Assembly (NCBI RefSeq): GCF_963675165.1
Contig: NC_087392.1
Span: 3,803,442 to 3,867,441 of the forward strand
DNA from: Halichondria panicea
Lineage: Eukaryota; Porifera; Demospongiae; Suberitida; Halichondriidae
Reading direction: 5' to 3'
Length of the DNA stretch: 64,000 nt
Shown here: piece by piece, positions 1 to 12,325 of the stretch
Position numbering within the stretch: position 1 is the first letter of the stretch
Layout: the number at the start of each line of letters is the position of its first letter
The notes under the pieces: generated by a model
What the model saw: only the letters and a program-made list of their open reading frames with translations
The model's database searches: none
What the model was told of the DNA's origin: nothing
Program-made: the position numbers and the translations under genes

Positions 1-53
1 TCCTTGGTTGTTGCTGCAAAATTATAGTCTATTTTGATTCTTACTATATAGAG

Positions 54-3000
54 TTTTCTGATGCCCCCTTCGAGCAGTTCCTGCAGTCGAGAGGCCTCCC
101 TGACAAAGTCATCAACTATATTGCCCACTCCATAGCAATGGTTGGACGAAAGGCCCCTACGTTACAAGCACTGGAGGCAACAAAGATATTCCTGACATCT
201 CTAGGGCGGTTTGGGAACGCTCCGTTTCTCTATCCGGTGTTTGGCGTAGGAGAGCTTGGGCAAGCATTCTGCAGGTGTGTGGGAGTTACAAGTACATTTT
301 AGGATGTGTGTCTGTGACTACTTGTGTGGGCTGCGGGTCTTCATTACCTGTGTAAATTTTATGTTACTACTTATGAGGGCCGGTGCATTGAATAAAGATT
401 GCCAGGGCAATCAGCTTGCTTGATCATGACTTTGTTTAATTGTTGCTCTGTAGAAATATTACAGTATAAGCATTTTGTGTACATGAAGTACTAACAACGT
501 TCCCCAGACTGTGTGCTGTGTACGGTGGCGTGTACTGCCTGCGTCGTTGGGTAGCTGGTATGGAGGTGACTGACGACCATGTCAGTGCAGTAGTCTGCTC
601 CACTGGACAGAGAATAGAGACCTCGTGAGTTGTCAAGAGTATGAGGAATGCTCAGTAGTGCCACTAACAAGTAGTCTTCTGCTGCTGATGCTACGTAAAT
701 TACCGTCTGTTACTGTATAAGTTGGGATTACTTGTAGTTGGAAATCTGAGTTGGAAATTATAGCACTACTACCAACTTTTTAAAACTAAGACCCACAAGT
801 CATGCATATTATTAGTTCACATTTGTCCATCTTTCTACTCTCACGGTAAATCGAGTTATTGTCCGTAGCTATACATGTAGGCTTAAAATTGTTCCAGGTG
901 TTTGACTGCAATGAATCCCATACACACACCTGATCTCATTCTATAGAGCTGTGATTTGCTCTGCCAGTAATGTCAGGGATACTCTGAACATCTCTGAACA
1001 CCTCAGGTGAGTCTGGTACATTGTCCAACTGAGGCGATCTTCATCTAGGAAGCATGTGATGTTGTATTTTATTTTACAGCTACTCAAATACATATTAAGC
1101 AGAATGGCTGCATGCATGCACATGCATATGCACATAATTGTTCTGTGCATTGATGTATACCGTAAGTGCTCACTCGAATACCAGGCCTAATATAAAGTCA
1201 AAACAAAGCTTGCACGTCATTAAACACCTACATTGTACGCAGAAATATAACTCTTTGCTGAATGTGTAAACGGGCTTACATTTAAAGAACCGTATATGTA
1301 TGTACATGTATATTCATGAGCGAGTGTGGGGATATACCTAGTAAGCTGCTGTTTGTTTACCTTCATGCAGGGATGAGGTGGTATCACGAGCTATGGTAGT
1401 GACAGATGGTCCCCTACCTGGAACAGATGGGAAGGTGATCTATAGTTATGCTCAATATACTCTTTAGGCCTCATATCTCATAATTATTACGACACGTAAC
1501 GTACGTATCAAGCTCAAGCAAGCATAATAACATTCACAAGTCTATACATGTATATCAGCATGGCAGACATTCAGTCACTGATCCAAACAGGTTGCCTTGG
1601 TAACAGTCCCGCCGTTATCCATGGGGGCGTCACAAACCTACCCCATATCTGTGCTACAACTGGACCCTTCCTCCAACTGCTCTGCTCCAGGCACCTGTGA
1701 GTGTTGTTTGTACGTGCATGGGTGCATTGATCGTAATTGCACTGTTTAGTATAATAATGATATTGTATTGTTTTCCACACTTGCATCACCCTCTGAGAGT
1801 GCTATTGAACCTGGTGCTGCACAGTTATTGAATTTCTTTATTCATATCTGGTTAGAGGAAGTCGTTCTTCCTCAATCTGCATCACAGTTTGCAGTACTTG
1901 CAGCATGTAATCACTTTTCTCCTCTCAGACTTGCTTCACTTTGTGTGCTCCAGCACTGTCTCCTCGACTGCTCAAATTGACCTAGAGCCTGTCATCAAAA
2001 CTCTGATTGAGAAAGGTGAATCTCACTAAACTGGGTGCATGGTAGCATTTAGTGGAAGCTCTCACCAGCATTGTAGATTAGGTGTTGTAAGAACACTGTA
2101 AATTGAGGTTTCTTTGAAAATTATTATAGGTTGAAGTGCACGATTGCCAAAATAATACTTACCATATAAAAAGTCACTTGAAAAAAGTGGGCACCCAAAC
2201 TATATAGGTAGGACTCATCAGAACTACTTTCGCCAACACTTGGTATACGTATGCGTACTGTATACACTCAGTGAATCCCTCCCCCTCCCTCAGAGGGCGG
2301 CCCTCGTGTACTCTGGTCGCTGTTTTTCAACCTCTCCCTATGTCTAGTGACTGATCCTGTCTCAGCAACACCTAGAGGTGTGTTTGTCACCTCTGACCCT
2401 GACACCAGCCTTAACTATGAGGGAGCAGTCAAAGAGGTGAGGTCTCGATATAAATTGAAAGTGATGTACTGTTATGTGCGTGTACATGCCAGGCCCAGTG
2501 TTATACAGTGGAGCTTCCGACACTTTGGAGCAGCTGCATGTATGTATAGCTAGTCGAGTCCTTTTGTTTAGAGGCTTAATTTAGAGAGGCTGTCCTTTTT
2601 GGGAGATTTTTTTAGAAATTCCACTGTGTACACATGCATACTGATAAACTTGTAGTTCTGTTTTCATAGAGAAGTTGTCCTTATGTGTATAGGTTAACAA
2701 ACCATTGGAATAATTTTTAGAGAGGCAGTCCTTTTTGGGAGATTTTTTTAGAAGTTCCACTGTGTACACATGCATACGTATTTCTGTTTTCATAGAGAAG
2801 TTGTCCTTTTGTTATAAGTTAACAAACCATTGGAATAATTTTTAGAGAGGCAGTCCTTTTTGGGAGTTTTTTTTTATCAGAGATTGTACACATGAATGCT
2901 GATAACTCACAGTAACTAATTGTCATTTTTTCTCTAGTGAAAAACTGTGTTCCCTAAAAGATTCACAGTATGGTATACAGATAATCTAGGTGTGTATTTC

Positions 3001-6000
3001 TGAGTGCATGTTTTGTTTTGGGAAGTGCGCTTTTAATTATTGCTGAGTTAGTTAATTGTTAATTGTGTACAAATGCAGTATACAGTATATATTCAGATAT
3101 GTCACTTTATTATATCAGTATATTTACTTAGTACAATGGCTTATCAGACTATATTGACAGTTGCTTTTCTTTTATTGTTCTACACACTTGGAAACTCAAA
3201 GAAGATTATTATTGTTCCTTTATCATTGAATGAAAGCTATGTGTGTCCTCAAGATGAGATATGTTGCTTGATTAGCAGTTGTAACTTTCATAGTATATCT
3301 CAAGAAAAAATCCTACAACTAAGTTTCCTTGATGGCAACCATACCGTAACTTCTCATCTTATGGTATCAAACTTCAACAGTGTTATTATTGGACCTTTGG
3401 GTGATTACACACCTTCGATTGTTATTTGTCGATATAGGATTACCTTTGAGCATATATCATCTTTGACAATGAGTGATGTATCCTTTTTGGACTGTCCAAA
3501 TCCTTCAACTGTGTCGTGTCAGGAAAGTTTAGTCTTCTTCCAATATATACCCTACTTATCTATTAATACTGCAGCTTTTGTGATGTTTGAATCATATTGT
3601 GACCACTCCTTACGAGTTTTGTTTGCCGAAATATCCAACTTGACTATAACTGATGTCTCATTTATAGGTTACCAAAGTCTCAGTACCGTTATAGACATAT
3701 TCCGAGTTGAATCTGTAGTATTCCAAGAAGCTACTTTTCAGTATGCAAATGCAATTTTGATTGGTAACCATTTTAATATTGTGAATAGTCACGCTAACTT
3801 TCTAATGTTGGAAATGTGCACACCAGCAGATGAACCTGCTACTCAAATAGCCATTGTAGGATCAGTGCTTAATGAGACATTGATTACCATGTGTACTAGC
3901 CAGGATGAGTGCACCTAACAGTTTCTCTACAATTGCGCAAAAAAATCTTTTCGTTTTGATTTGAGATTAAGCAATAGTCTTATACAAGCAAGAAAGGATG
4001 TCAGTTGTGATGCTATTCGTTTTACTGTCAGTAGTAACACAAGTTTGTTCATTGGTTTGCAGGATGTGGTATGTACTGGTAATATTTTTGCAGATGTTTT
4101 GAGAAATTTCAACCATGTAGGTATTCAAGTAAATAATTCGATTCTGTTGGAAAGAGGATCTGCATGTACTACTGGAATTGAAGTAACAACAGTTCAAGCC
4201 GAAGACAATATCATTAATGTCATTATCGAGTCGTCTAAAATAGCTGCCGGTGTTCGAATCCGATCATTAAGCTCTGTTGATGACACATTCAAAATTGCCA
4301 TTAAAAATACAAGTTTTACTGGTAGTAGCTATGGATTGAGCCTTCTAGACGACAAATATTTCTTGTACCGTAAATTTAAATTGCTGGTTACAATATTGAA
4401 TACCTCATTCTCGAGTATCAGTGGGCTTGCCGTTGTCTTGAATGTTCCCTCATATCGTTCCGTTGCTCACGTAAACATCATTGACACAACATTTGCAAAC
4501 AATAAACGTGTACTATATGTTGGAAGAAATGATGGTGGATGTTATGTTCCCAGTGATTTTTACTCCTATATTAAAATCAATTTATTAAGATGTGAAGTGA
4601 TTGATAATGGTGGAGACTTAAACAGCAACGGAGCTGGGCACATAATGAGCTTGATCTCAGTAAACGAACTTACCTTAGACAACTGCACAATTGCCAACAA
4701 CAATAATAGTGGATTGTTTGCTTTTCTTACCGATGTCATTATAGTTGGCAAAACAGTATTTCAAAACAATACTGCTGTCCAAGGAGGAGCTCTAAGCTTA
4801 TGGTACTCTTACTTGAAATTTCCATTTCCTGAACGCAATACGGAGCTAGTAATATCGAATAATTATGCTCAAAATACCGGAGGGGGTATATTTTTTAGCA
4901 ATATTCTCCCATCTTATGATCGAGACACAAGTGAAGTCAGATGTATTGTGCAGTACAGAGATGCCAAATTCGAAGTGCATTTTTCTAACAACACTGCAAA
5001 CAATGGTGGAGATGATATTTTTGGAGCAAGAATCCAAACAAATTGTACACAAGCAGAAGGCTCGGTTCAATATTTATTGTCAAAACATTTCAAGTTTCAC
5101 AGCACCTCATTCTCGTCTGTGTCATCTGATCCAACTCGTGTATGCCTGTGTGATAAAGGTGGTGTTCCTCAGTGCACTGACACTGAATATATATATGCTT
5201 TCGCTGGGCCATTTTTTCCTGGTGAAATTTTCTCTATTCCTCTAGTTCTTGTGGGAAATGATTTCGGTTCTGTTAAAGGTTTCATTTACGCTAGCTTACC
5301 ATCTCAAGATGCCTCCACTTCATTAGGCCCAAAGCAAAATGTACAGATAGTAACAGAGCACCGTGAGTGCTCAGTGTTAGTTTTCTCCATTGAGTCACTA
5401 TCTATCAATGTGGTGCAATCGGTTCAAATTAGTGCAAAGAGCCAGCAAGTCCCATATCCACCATCACAAATTACTAATGCCATCCATCTTTATAAAAATC
5501 TCAGCTCAATTCCTTACATTTTGCTTCAACAACCAGTCAGTATTAGCATCACATTAGAGGACTGTCCTATTAGCATGATTCTGTCACAAAATCCTCCCTA
5601 CACTTGCATTTGCCACCCTAGGCTTTTAGAAGCGGGAATTACAAAATGTGTGATTTTGTATCACATTGGTATAGTCTACAGAAGTGAAAAAACGTGGGTA
5701 GGATCATATGGTGGAAACATTAATGAAACGCTTCACTTAATGGTTCATAAAGTTTGTCCGTATGATTATTGTAACGCTAAAAATATTTCAGTTGATCCCA
5801 AGTCTCCTGATAATCAATGTGCTTTTAATCGATCTGGGTTGCTTTGCGGAGCATGCCGGAAAGGTCTAAGCATTGTTTTTGGAACGACAAGGTGTTTAGA
5901 GTGCGATAACTCTTTTATTTCACTCGTTCTCTTCTTTGCTTTAGCCGGTGTTTTGCTTGTTGTGTTTTTACAGACGTTAACACTTACTGTTGCAAAAGGG

Positions 6001-8210
6001 ACCATAAATGGACTTATTTTTTACTCCAATATCGTTTGGGCTACCAAGTCTATTTATCTGAAAGACAACAACAATTCCTCAGCTCAGATTCTGCATGTGT
6101 TTTTGGCATGGCTCAATCTTGACTTGGGTATCGAAACATGCTTTTTTGATGGACTAGATGCGTATTGGAAGACGTGGCTGCAATTTGTGTTCCCCATTTA
6201 CATCTGGTCATTGACTGGTCTCATCATAGTCACTTCACACTACTCTACCAGAGCTAGCAAGATATTTGGTAACAACTCAGTACCAGTGCTAGCCACATTG
6301 ATCCTACTATCTTATACAAAATTGTTGAGGGCAATTATCGATTCTCTGAACTTTTCGATACTAGAGTATGCGAGTGGACAGTTGATTGTTTGGACGCTTG
6401 ACGGAAATTACCCTTATTTTGGAGTGGCTCACATTATTCTGTTCTTGGTAGTATTAGCCTTTCTAGTTTTACTATGGCTACCATTCACAACAATACTACT
6501 TACACTCCAGTGTCTGAGGAGATCAAATGTGGGGCCTCTTCGATGGATCAACAAGTTTAAGCCGTTATTTGATGCATACTTCGGTCAACTAAAACCCAAA
6601 CATCACTATTGGGTTGGATTGCTTCTGTTAGTACGTGTTCTTCTTCTAGTAGTGTATGCATCCACCTCAGCCATTGTACCAACTGTAAACATTGCACTGA
6701 TGGTTCTTGTATCAATGCTTCTGCTTCTTGTCCAAGTTTATGCAGGATCGGTGTACAAAAACATCTACTTATCAATTTTGGAAAACTCATTTATTGTAAA
6801 CCTCATGACAGTTGGTGTTATCACTCTATATTTAGATACTATTAATGGATCAAATGCTGCTGCAATGTATACATCTATAATAATAGCTCTGGTACAGTTT
6901 CTGACAATATTACTCTACCACTTTGTTTCGAACCTAAGAACAACGTATTCAACATGGAAAAGACGGCAGCCCGGCAACGGCAACGAGGCTGTCACCGAGG
7001 CTAGACCGATGCCTCCAGTTGTTCATAATCAAATGCAGTACAGAGAGCCCCTGTTGGAGAACTCAGAAAAATTATAAATGCACATGCAGGCATTAATAGT
7101 AGCTTGGTCACTTTCTAGCTGTATGCATGGAATTATAATAATATATACCAACTATATAAATTATGTCACTTTATGCTAGGACAGTAGTTAACGTGTGCAT
7201 GTTTTTGTTATAATTGTGAGCTATGTAGGAGCACCGATTGCATTAATTGTCTTTCAGTTAAGTTGTTCTAAGAGTTGAGCCGGTTTACACCAATTTTCCA
7301 TCCCTTCAGCACTATAATAATTATTGCAAGGAGATGCCCAAAAATAATTTCATCACTCATGTGTTCAATACATTAATTAATGGCAGCTGTTTGATAGTTT
7401 TTTATATAATTATAATAATATATATAGTTATTGCCCAAAATAGTAGTAGTTTTATACATACCATTTTAACAGTAGTCCAACTGTCTTCACTGTAGGCACG
7501 GCGTTTGTTTGAGGAATTGTGTCCTGGGGAAGAGTTCTTGCCCACTCCCCCTGACCCCAAGGACATAGTGTACGAGACGCCCACTGACAGCACTGACCCA
7601 AGTTCCACTGACAACACTGACCCAAGTCCTACTGACAGCACTGACGCAAGTCACACTGACAACACTGATGACCCAAATTCTGATGACAACCCTAATACTG
7701 ACCCAGCTGCAGGTGATCGATTAGTTTTACTCCGTATAATCCACTATTTTGTATTGGCACTTTTTCAGAAAACACATACCGGTACATGCATAAATTATAT
7801 TCATGATGATCTTTTTCACATACCGTATAGCGCGAAATTTTCGTGGATTTCGTGGGTTTAGCAATCCTGCACGAAAATTGTTCTTTAATTAGAATTATCT
7901 GCTATAACGTTGCAAAGATTAAAGGCGTGGCTTCCGGTAAGCAGTCATTCCACGAACATTGTGCAAAGCATAAGTGCCTCGAATTTCGCGCTATACAGTG
8001 TTCTGCGCATTGCTGGTACATTTTGATGGTTTAAGTGTGCATGTATATATATATACTGCTGCCTGTTGCCATAATTATTCTTAATCGCATGCAGGTTCTG
8101 GTGAGGGTCGACACACTAAAAACACGGCTGAGCAGAGCAATGCTTGTGATGATCGTCATAACTCATCTCTAAATGATAGAAATGAGGACACTGTCACAAC
8201 TGCTGATTAG
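54..8210 (+). CDS. CHM: Rab escort protein (CHM/REP), 3' nine exons, 5' end outside window
   Basis: REP presents newly made Rab GTPases to Rab geranylgeranyltransferase. I read nine exons: 54-274, 508-624, 947-1006, 1371-1434, 1591-1696, 1929-2015, 2294-2436, 7496-7712 and 8095-8210 (TAG). All have GT-AG borders and every phase joins without a frame break. Family landmarks are LGRFGNAPFLYPVFGVGELGQ followed by FCRLCAVYGGVYCLRR (the FAD/GDI-like fold), AMVVTDGPL, a LEPVIKTLIE helix, PRVLWSLFFN and the late block FEELCPGEEFLPTPPDP, in the same order as animal REP1. The tail after this block is a Thr/Asp/Ser-rich stretch of near-repeats and is probably disordered, as in vertebrate REPs. The first exon may start at 52 rather than 54. 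The intron 2437-7495 is about 5 kb and contains another gene; the last intron holds a MITE. Identity is strong; isoform and paralogue (REP1 or REP2) cannot be told apart. Confidence 0.93.
2578..2905. repeat. three tandem ~125-140 bp repeats in REP intron 7
   Basis: A unit beginning TTTAGAGAGGC(A/T)GTCCTTTT and running through TCCACTGTGTACACATGCAT and TTTTCATAGAGAAGTTGTCC occurs at about 2578, 2717 and 2842. The third copy is shortened. The array lies between REP exon 7 and the nested gene. No coding potential is seen. Confidence 0.8.
3136..7077 (+). CDS. nested receptor-like protein: beta-helix-like ectodomain plus multi-pass membrane domain
   Basis: This gene lies wholly inside a REP intron, on the same strand, and is (almost) intronless. 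The best start is the ATG at 3136, which opens a signal peptide (MAYQTILTVAFLLLFYTLGN); an in-frame ATG at 3073 would add 21 residues in front of it. The next ~800 residues hold repeating strands with Asn/Thr ladders (DTTFANN, DNCTIANN, KTVFQNNT, FSNNTANNGGDD), which suggests a right-handed parallel beta-helix, with many N-glycosylation sequons. A Cys-rich collar follows (CAFNRSGLLCGACRKGLS then RCLEC), then about eight or nine hydrophobic helices and a short basic cytosolic tail. A TAA at 3916-3918 interrupts the frame, but a 69-nt GT-AG segment (3909-3977) would remove it and keep the frame. I know of multi-copy proteins of this architecture in basal metazoans but no established function. 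A channel or receptor role is speculation. Confidence 0.75.
7821..7999. mobile_element. MITE in last REP intron (TACCGTATAGCG family)
   Basis: Inverted ends: TACCGTATAGCGCGAAATTT on the left and CGAATTTCGCGCTATACAGT on the right, about 179 bp in all. It has no coding capacity. The same outer ends occur at 9629-9807 and 10583-10791 with different interiors. Confidence 0.75.
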
Positions 8211-9045
8211 CTAGAATATTTAATAGTAGAACCGTTGATCAGTGTACGTGTTGTGTTGCCTGTAAATTTTAATCAATGCATTAAAATTATCTTGTTATAA
8301 TTGTTTGTGTATACCGATCGATTGTATTCACAACTTAACATAATACCTATATATAGCTAATTAAAATATACAAACACTATCAAAAACGACATAATATTTA
8401 TATTACATGCAACAGTATCACAGCATCAATCATATATACATGTAAATACCAAAACTGAAACTACTGCACGGTCTACATACATTATATGCAGGTACATAGT
8501 CTCCAGCAGCTATGTAGGAGAGTACAACTGAGTTACGTAATTATAGCTAAAACGTGAAAGAAAGGGAGCTAGAGAGAGCTGGAGAGAATGGAGAACAATA
8601 CATGCCTGCAATTAAATAATGCATAAAACCATGACAGAGTTCTAATAGTTTTCAGCTGCACATACGTGGCACGGCAGGGCAAAAAAGTTTCAGTACTTCC
8701 AAACCAGCACCACTTATTTGGAGACCTGCACGAAGAGAAAAAGTACGGTGAACCTGAACGGCTTAACTGAGCAGATGATGCTTACAGTGGTTGTTTGGAG
8801 GCATATGCTGATGATGACGAGGGAGAGGGTTTAGAGGGAAGGCTTTGTTTCAGAGTGTGCAGGTCTCTTAAATTGTCTCTGCATAATCACATGGGTAAAT
8901 CAAAATCATGATATAAAAGTGAGCTCTTGCAGATGGCAGAAAAGCGCTCAAGAAATTTAGGGCTCTGCCGAAACGTGTCAGTGAATTTTTATGCGAGTAA
9001 ACCCTTATAGAGTGTGCTACAAATTAAACAGAAATTTGTTGCGCT
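8211..9045. other. REP 3' region and spacer; possible ODC terminal exon at 8782-8878 (-)
   Basis: A variant polyadenylation hexamer ATTAAA lies about 70 bp after the REP stop (near 8280). On the minus strand, 8782-8878 is preceded by an ATTATGCAG acceptor and reads to a stop through a Ser/Pro/Lys-rich tail. It could be the last exon of the ODC locus, but it has no recognisable ODC sequence. Nothing else is supported here. Confidence 0.3.
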
Positions 9046-10558
9046 GACATAGTAGTAGGACACCGTCCGTGGGAATCCATTGAACTTAGTTGAACAAGTG
9101 ACAGAGTAGGCACCATGTCTTCAAAGCAGATCCAATCCCCAATGCTCAACTCAAGTAACTGCACGTCTATTATTTTGTCTAGTGCATCACAAGTGGGTCC
9201 CCATATGGTGGCTGGATGGAGAAGTCTGTTTGATTCCTATAGAGAGATGTGGTATCTAAATATGAGATGCTAGATTGACTACATTAAAAGAGGTGATCTA
9301 AATTCATAGTAATTTAGTGCATTTAGCTATATAAAAATACAAAAAAGACGCTCTCTTTTCCATCCGAAACTTTATATATACACCTCGCAAAGTGCCAAAC
9401 AGAAGAGAAAGCTTCTCACTAAAATAGGTGTACAGCTTAGCCTAACAGTAAAAATGTAGCTTGCTAATCGAGGCTCAACTATACTTGTAAATTAATTTTC
9501 TCGTCCACTTCTAACAGCATAATCACTTCAATGTCGAACTGACCTCTAGTGCAGCTGGAGTTGGCGTACCGTAGTCCACCAGGGAATAGTTACAATAATC
9601 AGCCTAATGATTGAGAAAAAACTATGATTACCGTATAACTATTTGGCGAAATTTGAACCGATTTGGCGGTTTTTAAGTTGGCGTCTCAGGCGTGGCTACT
9701 ACAACAATGACACTGTGTCCACCAAAAAACTTTAATTTGACAGTTTTAAATTTGGCAATCTTTGGTAAATCCACCAAATTGCCAAATTTTACAGTTACAC
9801 AGCGGTATAACAACTTTAAGGGAACATCATGGCATAACAATAGTGAATTTGCAGAGGGAAATTTGAAAGGTATACGTGTTGTATTGTACTTTGCTGATGG
9901 AAAATCCCTTTTGACTTTGTGCAGCTCAAGCTTACTATCAAAGGTCATCATGTCAACACCCTTCATGGCTGCATACTGGAGATGTGATATTTGCTTGCAG
10001 GGGTTTGCATAGATGATGCGGCTAGGGGCAACTCCCTTGTCCAGTAAATCCTTGATATCAGCCTAAATGTGTACAGAGAAGAGTAAGGATTACAGAACGA
10101 AGAGGCTCTATATTTAAGCATTTACTTTTTATTTCTGAGAGTACATGTACATACAATCTGTGATGCAGCAATGTAAAGGTTATCGTATAATATGCCATTG
10201 TGCATTATTTTATACATGTGAAACGCAATCAAGAGTGTACAGTAGTACAGTGTATAAGCATTCGAAATACACTAAAATGAATGCTCTTCTCTATAGCTAT
10301 TTTCACGTGCAATTAAAATGAAAAGTAGAGATTATTATGCATATAAATTATACCAACGACAGAATGAATAGAAGGGCAACATACCTTGCTGACACAGTCA
10401 AAGCCAGTTCCTAGTGCGGCGAGTGTCTTCAAGAGAAGTGGGTCGTTGTTGGCCTTAATGGCATAGAATGAAGTAACAGTGGGCAGGGCAGCCACCCAGT
10501 CTTGATGGAGCTCTATCACCCGACCCAAGTCAACAACAAAGAGTGAATCATCCAAATC
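9046..10558 (-). pseudogene. ODC1: ornithine decarboxylase locus, central exons missing and frame broken
   Basis: ODC makes putrescine from ornithine with PLP. Three exons are recognisable. 10385-10558 has VTSFYAIKANNDPLLLKTL with the PLP lysine and ends GTGFDCVSK. 9890-10062 has [20 protein letters not shown] then [15 protein letters not shown]. About 9046-9236 has [13 protein letters not shown] with the catalytic Cys, then [11 protein letters not shown]. The first two join in phase. The ~200 residues between the second and third (including the GGGFPG phosphate-binding region) are absent, and the space holds a MITE. In the third exon the reading frame slips by one base near 9113: FED(M) is followed by [17 protein letters not shown] only in another frame. 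No upstream first exons are found either. Decayed copy is favoured over assembly loss. Confidence 0.75.
9629..9807. mobile_element. MITE within ODC locus
   Basis: Left end TACCGTATAACTATTTGGCG, right end TTACAGTTACACAGCGGTA; the two are imperfect inverted copies, and the interior holds repeated TTTGGC/GCCAAA motifs. About 179 bp. It shares the TACCGTAT terminus with the elements at 7821 and 10583. It sits just 3' (minus strand) of the second recognisable ODC exon. Confidence 0.6.
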
Positions 10559-10582
10559 CTGTACGTTTGTTCATGAATCAAG

Positions 10583-10791
10583 TACCGTATAGCGGGTAAT
10601 TTTCGTGGGGTAAAAAATTCGTTCAACTCGAGAAACGGTGGTTTTCGTGAGTAAAAATTTCGTTTAGTCTCGTTGCCTGCCTGCATTCATACGTTCCGGT
10701 AAGCCACGCCTACGTTAAAATTTCGTGGAGGCCAGCTTGCCCACAAAAATAACGAATATTTTACCCCACGAAAATTACCCGCTATGTGGTA
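10583..10791. mobile_element. MITE (TACCGTATAGCG family), 209 bp
   Basis: TACCGTATAGCGGGTAATTT on the left is mirrored by AAATTACCCGCTATGTGGTA on the right; the arms match over ~33 bp with two mismatches. It lies immediately upstream of the first recognisable ODC exon (minus strand). Confidence 0.8.
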
Positions 10792-10928
10792 TGTGGATGT
10801 ACATTTGCAGTACCTGCCAATAATCATACACTCTCAGGCTATAATAATCTGCATCTACTTTGACCACATGTTCGAAGACATAAAATAATTTTTATAAAGG
10901 CGGCGTACATTCACCATACAGACATTGT

Positions 10929-11135
10929 GTACCGTATTACTAGAATGTTTTGCGAGCATCAAACATTTGCGAATTTTGATCAATTCGCATCAATAAAATC
11001 CGCAAAACCTATTACTAGTAATATACACACGATCCTTGCCAGAACGCAAGATAGATCACAAAGGGTCAAATTTTCTGCTGATTTGGCTCATTCGCAAAGG
11101 TTTTCCACCAGCAAAATATTCTAGTAATACGGTAC
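10929..11135. mobile_element. MITE, GTACCGTATTACTAGAAT family, uninterrupted copy
   Basis: Ends GTACCGTATTACTAGAATGT and ATATTCTAGTAATACGGTAC are near-perfect inverted repeats. The interior contains ACACACGATCCTTGCCAGAA. Further copies at 15528-16007 (interrupted), 39921-40111 and 45000-45210 define a ~200-bp family. Confidence 0.85.
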
Positions 11136-12325
11136 TACACATGCAGGCCTGCAGAGTTCAAATCACTATTTAATACGTCGATACCTCTCTCCCTGGAGCA
11201 CTGCGTTTTCTGCTGATGAACTCTCTTAGCAGGTACATTATCAGGAACAATCTACCTGAATGTACTGTTTCTCTCGAACGCACAGCTCCATCATTAGCAC
11301 AATTAATTATAAAGTAATCACAATAAAATTATACACTGCGCTGAAGATAGAAGCAGCTACAATAACTTTGAATGAATTTCCAATAATAGAAAGGTGGTGT
11401 TTGGTATTATAGAAGATACTAATAAGTATAAATATTGGCAAAGCAATTGCAATGGCTCCTACAATGATAATTCTGAGAGCAGAAATGTAATGGCTTCAAA
11501 ACGTAATCTAAAAATGAATCCATATATGCTTTTGAATCAGCAAGTACACGCAATATTGACTGTACATGTACTGAGTATAGTCCTTGAGTGCTTATGAATA
11601 CCGGATATAAATATTATCAGTGAAATTGACCACCTATAATTATATACTATACCATCCCATTTCCAATATAATATGAATGAAAGCACCGCGGGTATACTGA
11701 TGCCTCTGTGGATGTGTTAAAGCTATATAATACATAATTATAAAGCTACTAGCTACGATTATTGCTAATATCTATAATCATAATGTTTATACGGGAATTT
11801 TGCTGTAGGCTACAGGGTAGCCTCGATTTCAGGCCGCTGGGAAAAATAAAGCCACTGATTCAAGTTTCAAGAGTGGCCTGGGATCGAGGCTATAGCTACA
11901 GGGAAACTCAATGAGTGGGAAATGATGGATTCTAGCTAGCAGCTTCCATCCTGGTCACAGTAATATCATAATACACATGAACACAAGCGTCTTCATTCAT
12001 AATCGATTAATGACACCCGAAATTTCATGTACATGTATTTGGATGGAGTCTGGTCCGGCTCTATTCGGATTAGCAAGGTTCTACTGTATACAGTATGTAA
12101 CTGTGAAAATATGGAGAAACACAAGTTTTGGTGAGTTAAAGAAACAGTGGTTACTGTATAATCATAGTTAAAATTATTTTTATCTTGATTATTGCAAACA
12201 ACAAACTGTAAAATATGATAATACGACGTAGTTTGCTAAAGAGTGTCACGATAAAAATCACACTGATGGAATTTATGTGACCAAAGAAACAAATTAATCT
12301 TTGAACACAAACCCTGATAAAAGAA
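11136..12325. other. AT-rich spacer between ODC locus and DHHC gene
   Basis: Only a short foldback at 11818-11892 is seen (TAGCCTCGATTTCAGGCC against GGCCTGGGATCGAGGCTA). A related TAGCCTCGA/TCGAGGCTA foldback lies at 37971-38020. No exon with a recognisable product is found. Confidence 0.5.

Noticed and set aside
4865..5245. Alternative-frame protein inside the nested gene
   Set aside because: Shadow of the main frame, which has signal peptide, repeats and membrane helices.
9673..9966. Continuous ODC exon down to 9673
   Set aside because: ODC similarity stops at PSAK (9890) at a GT donor; the rest of the frame is the MITE 9629-9807.
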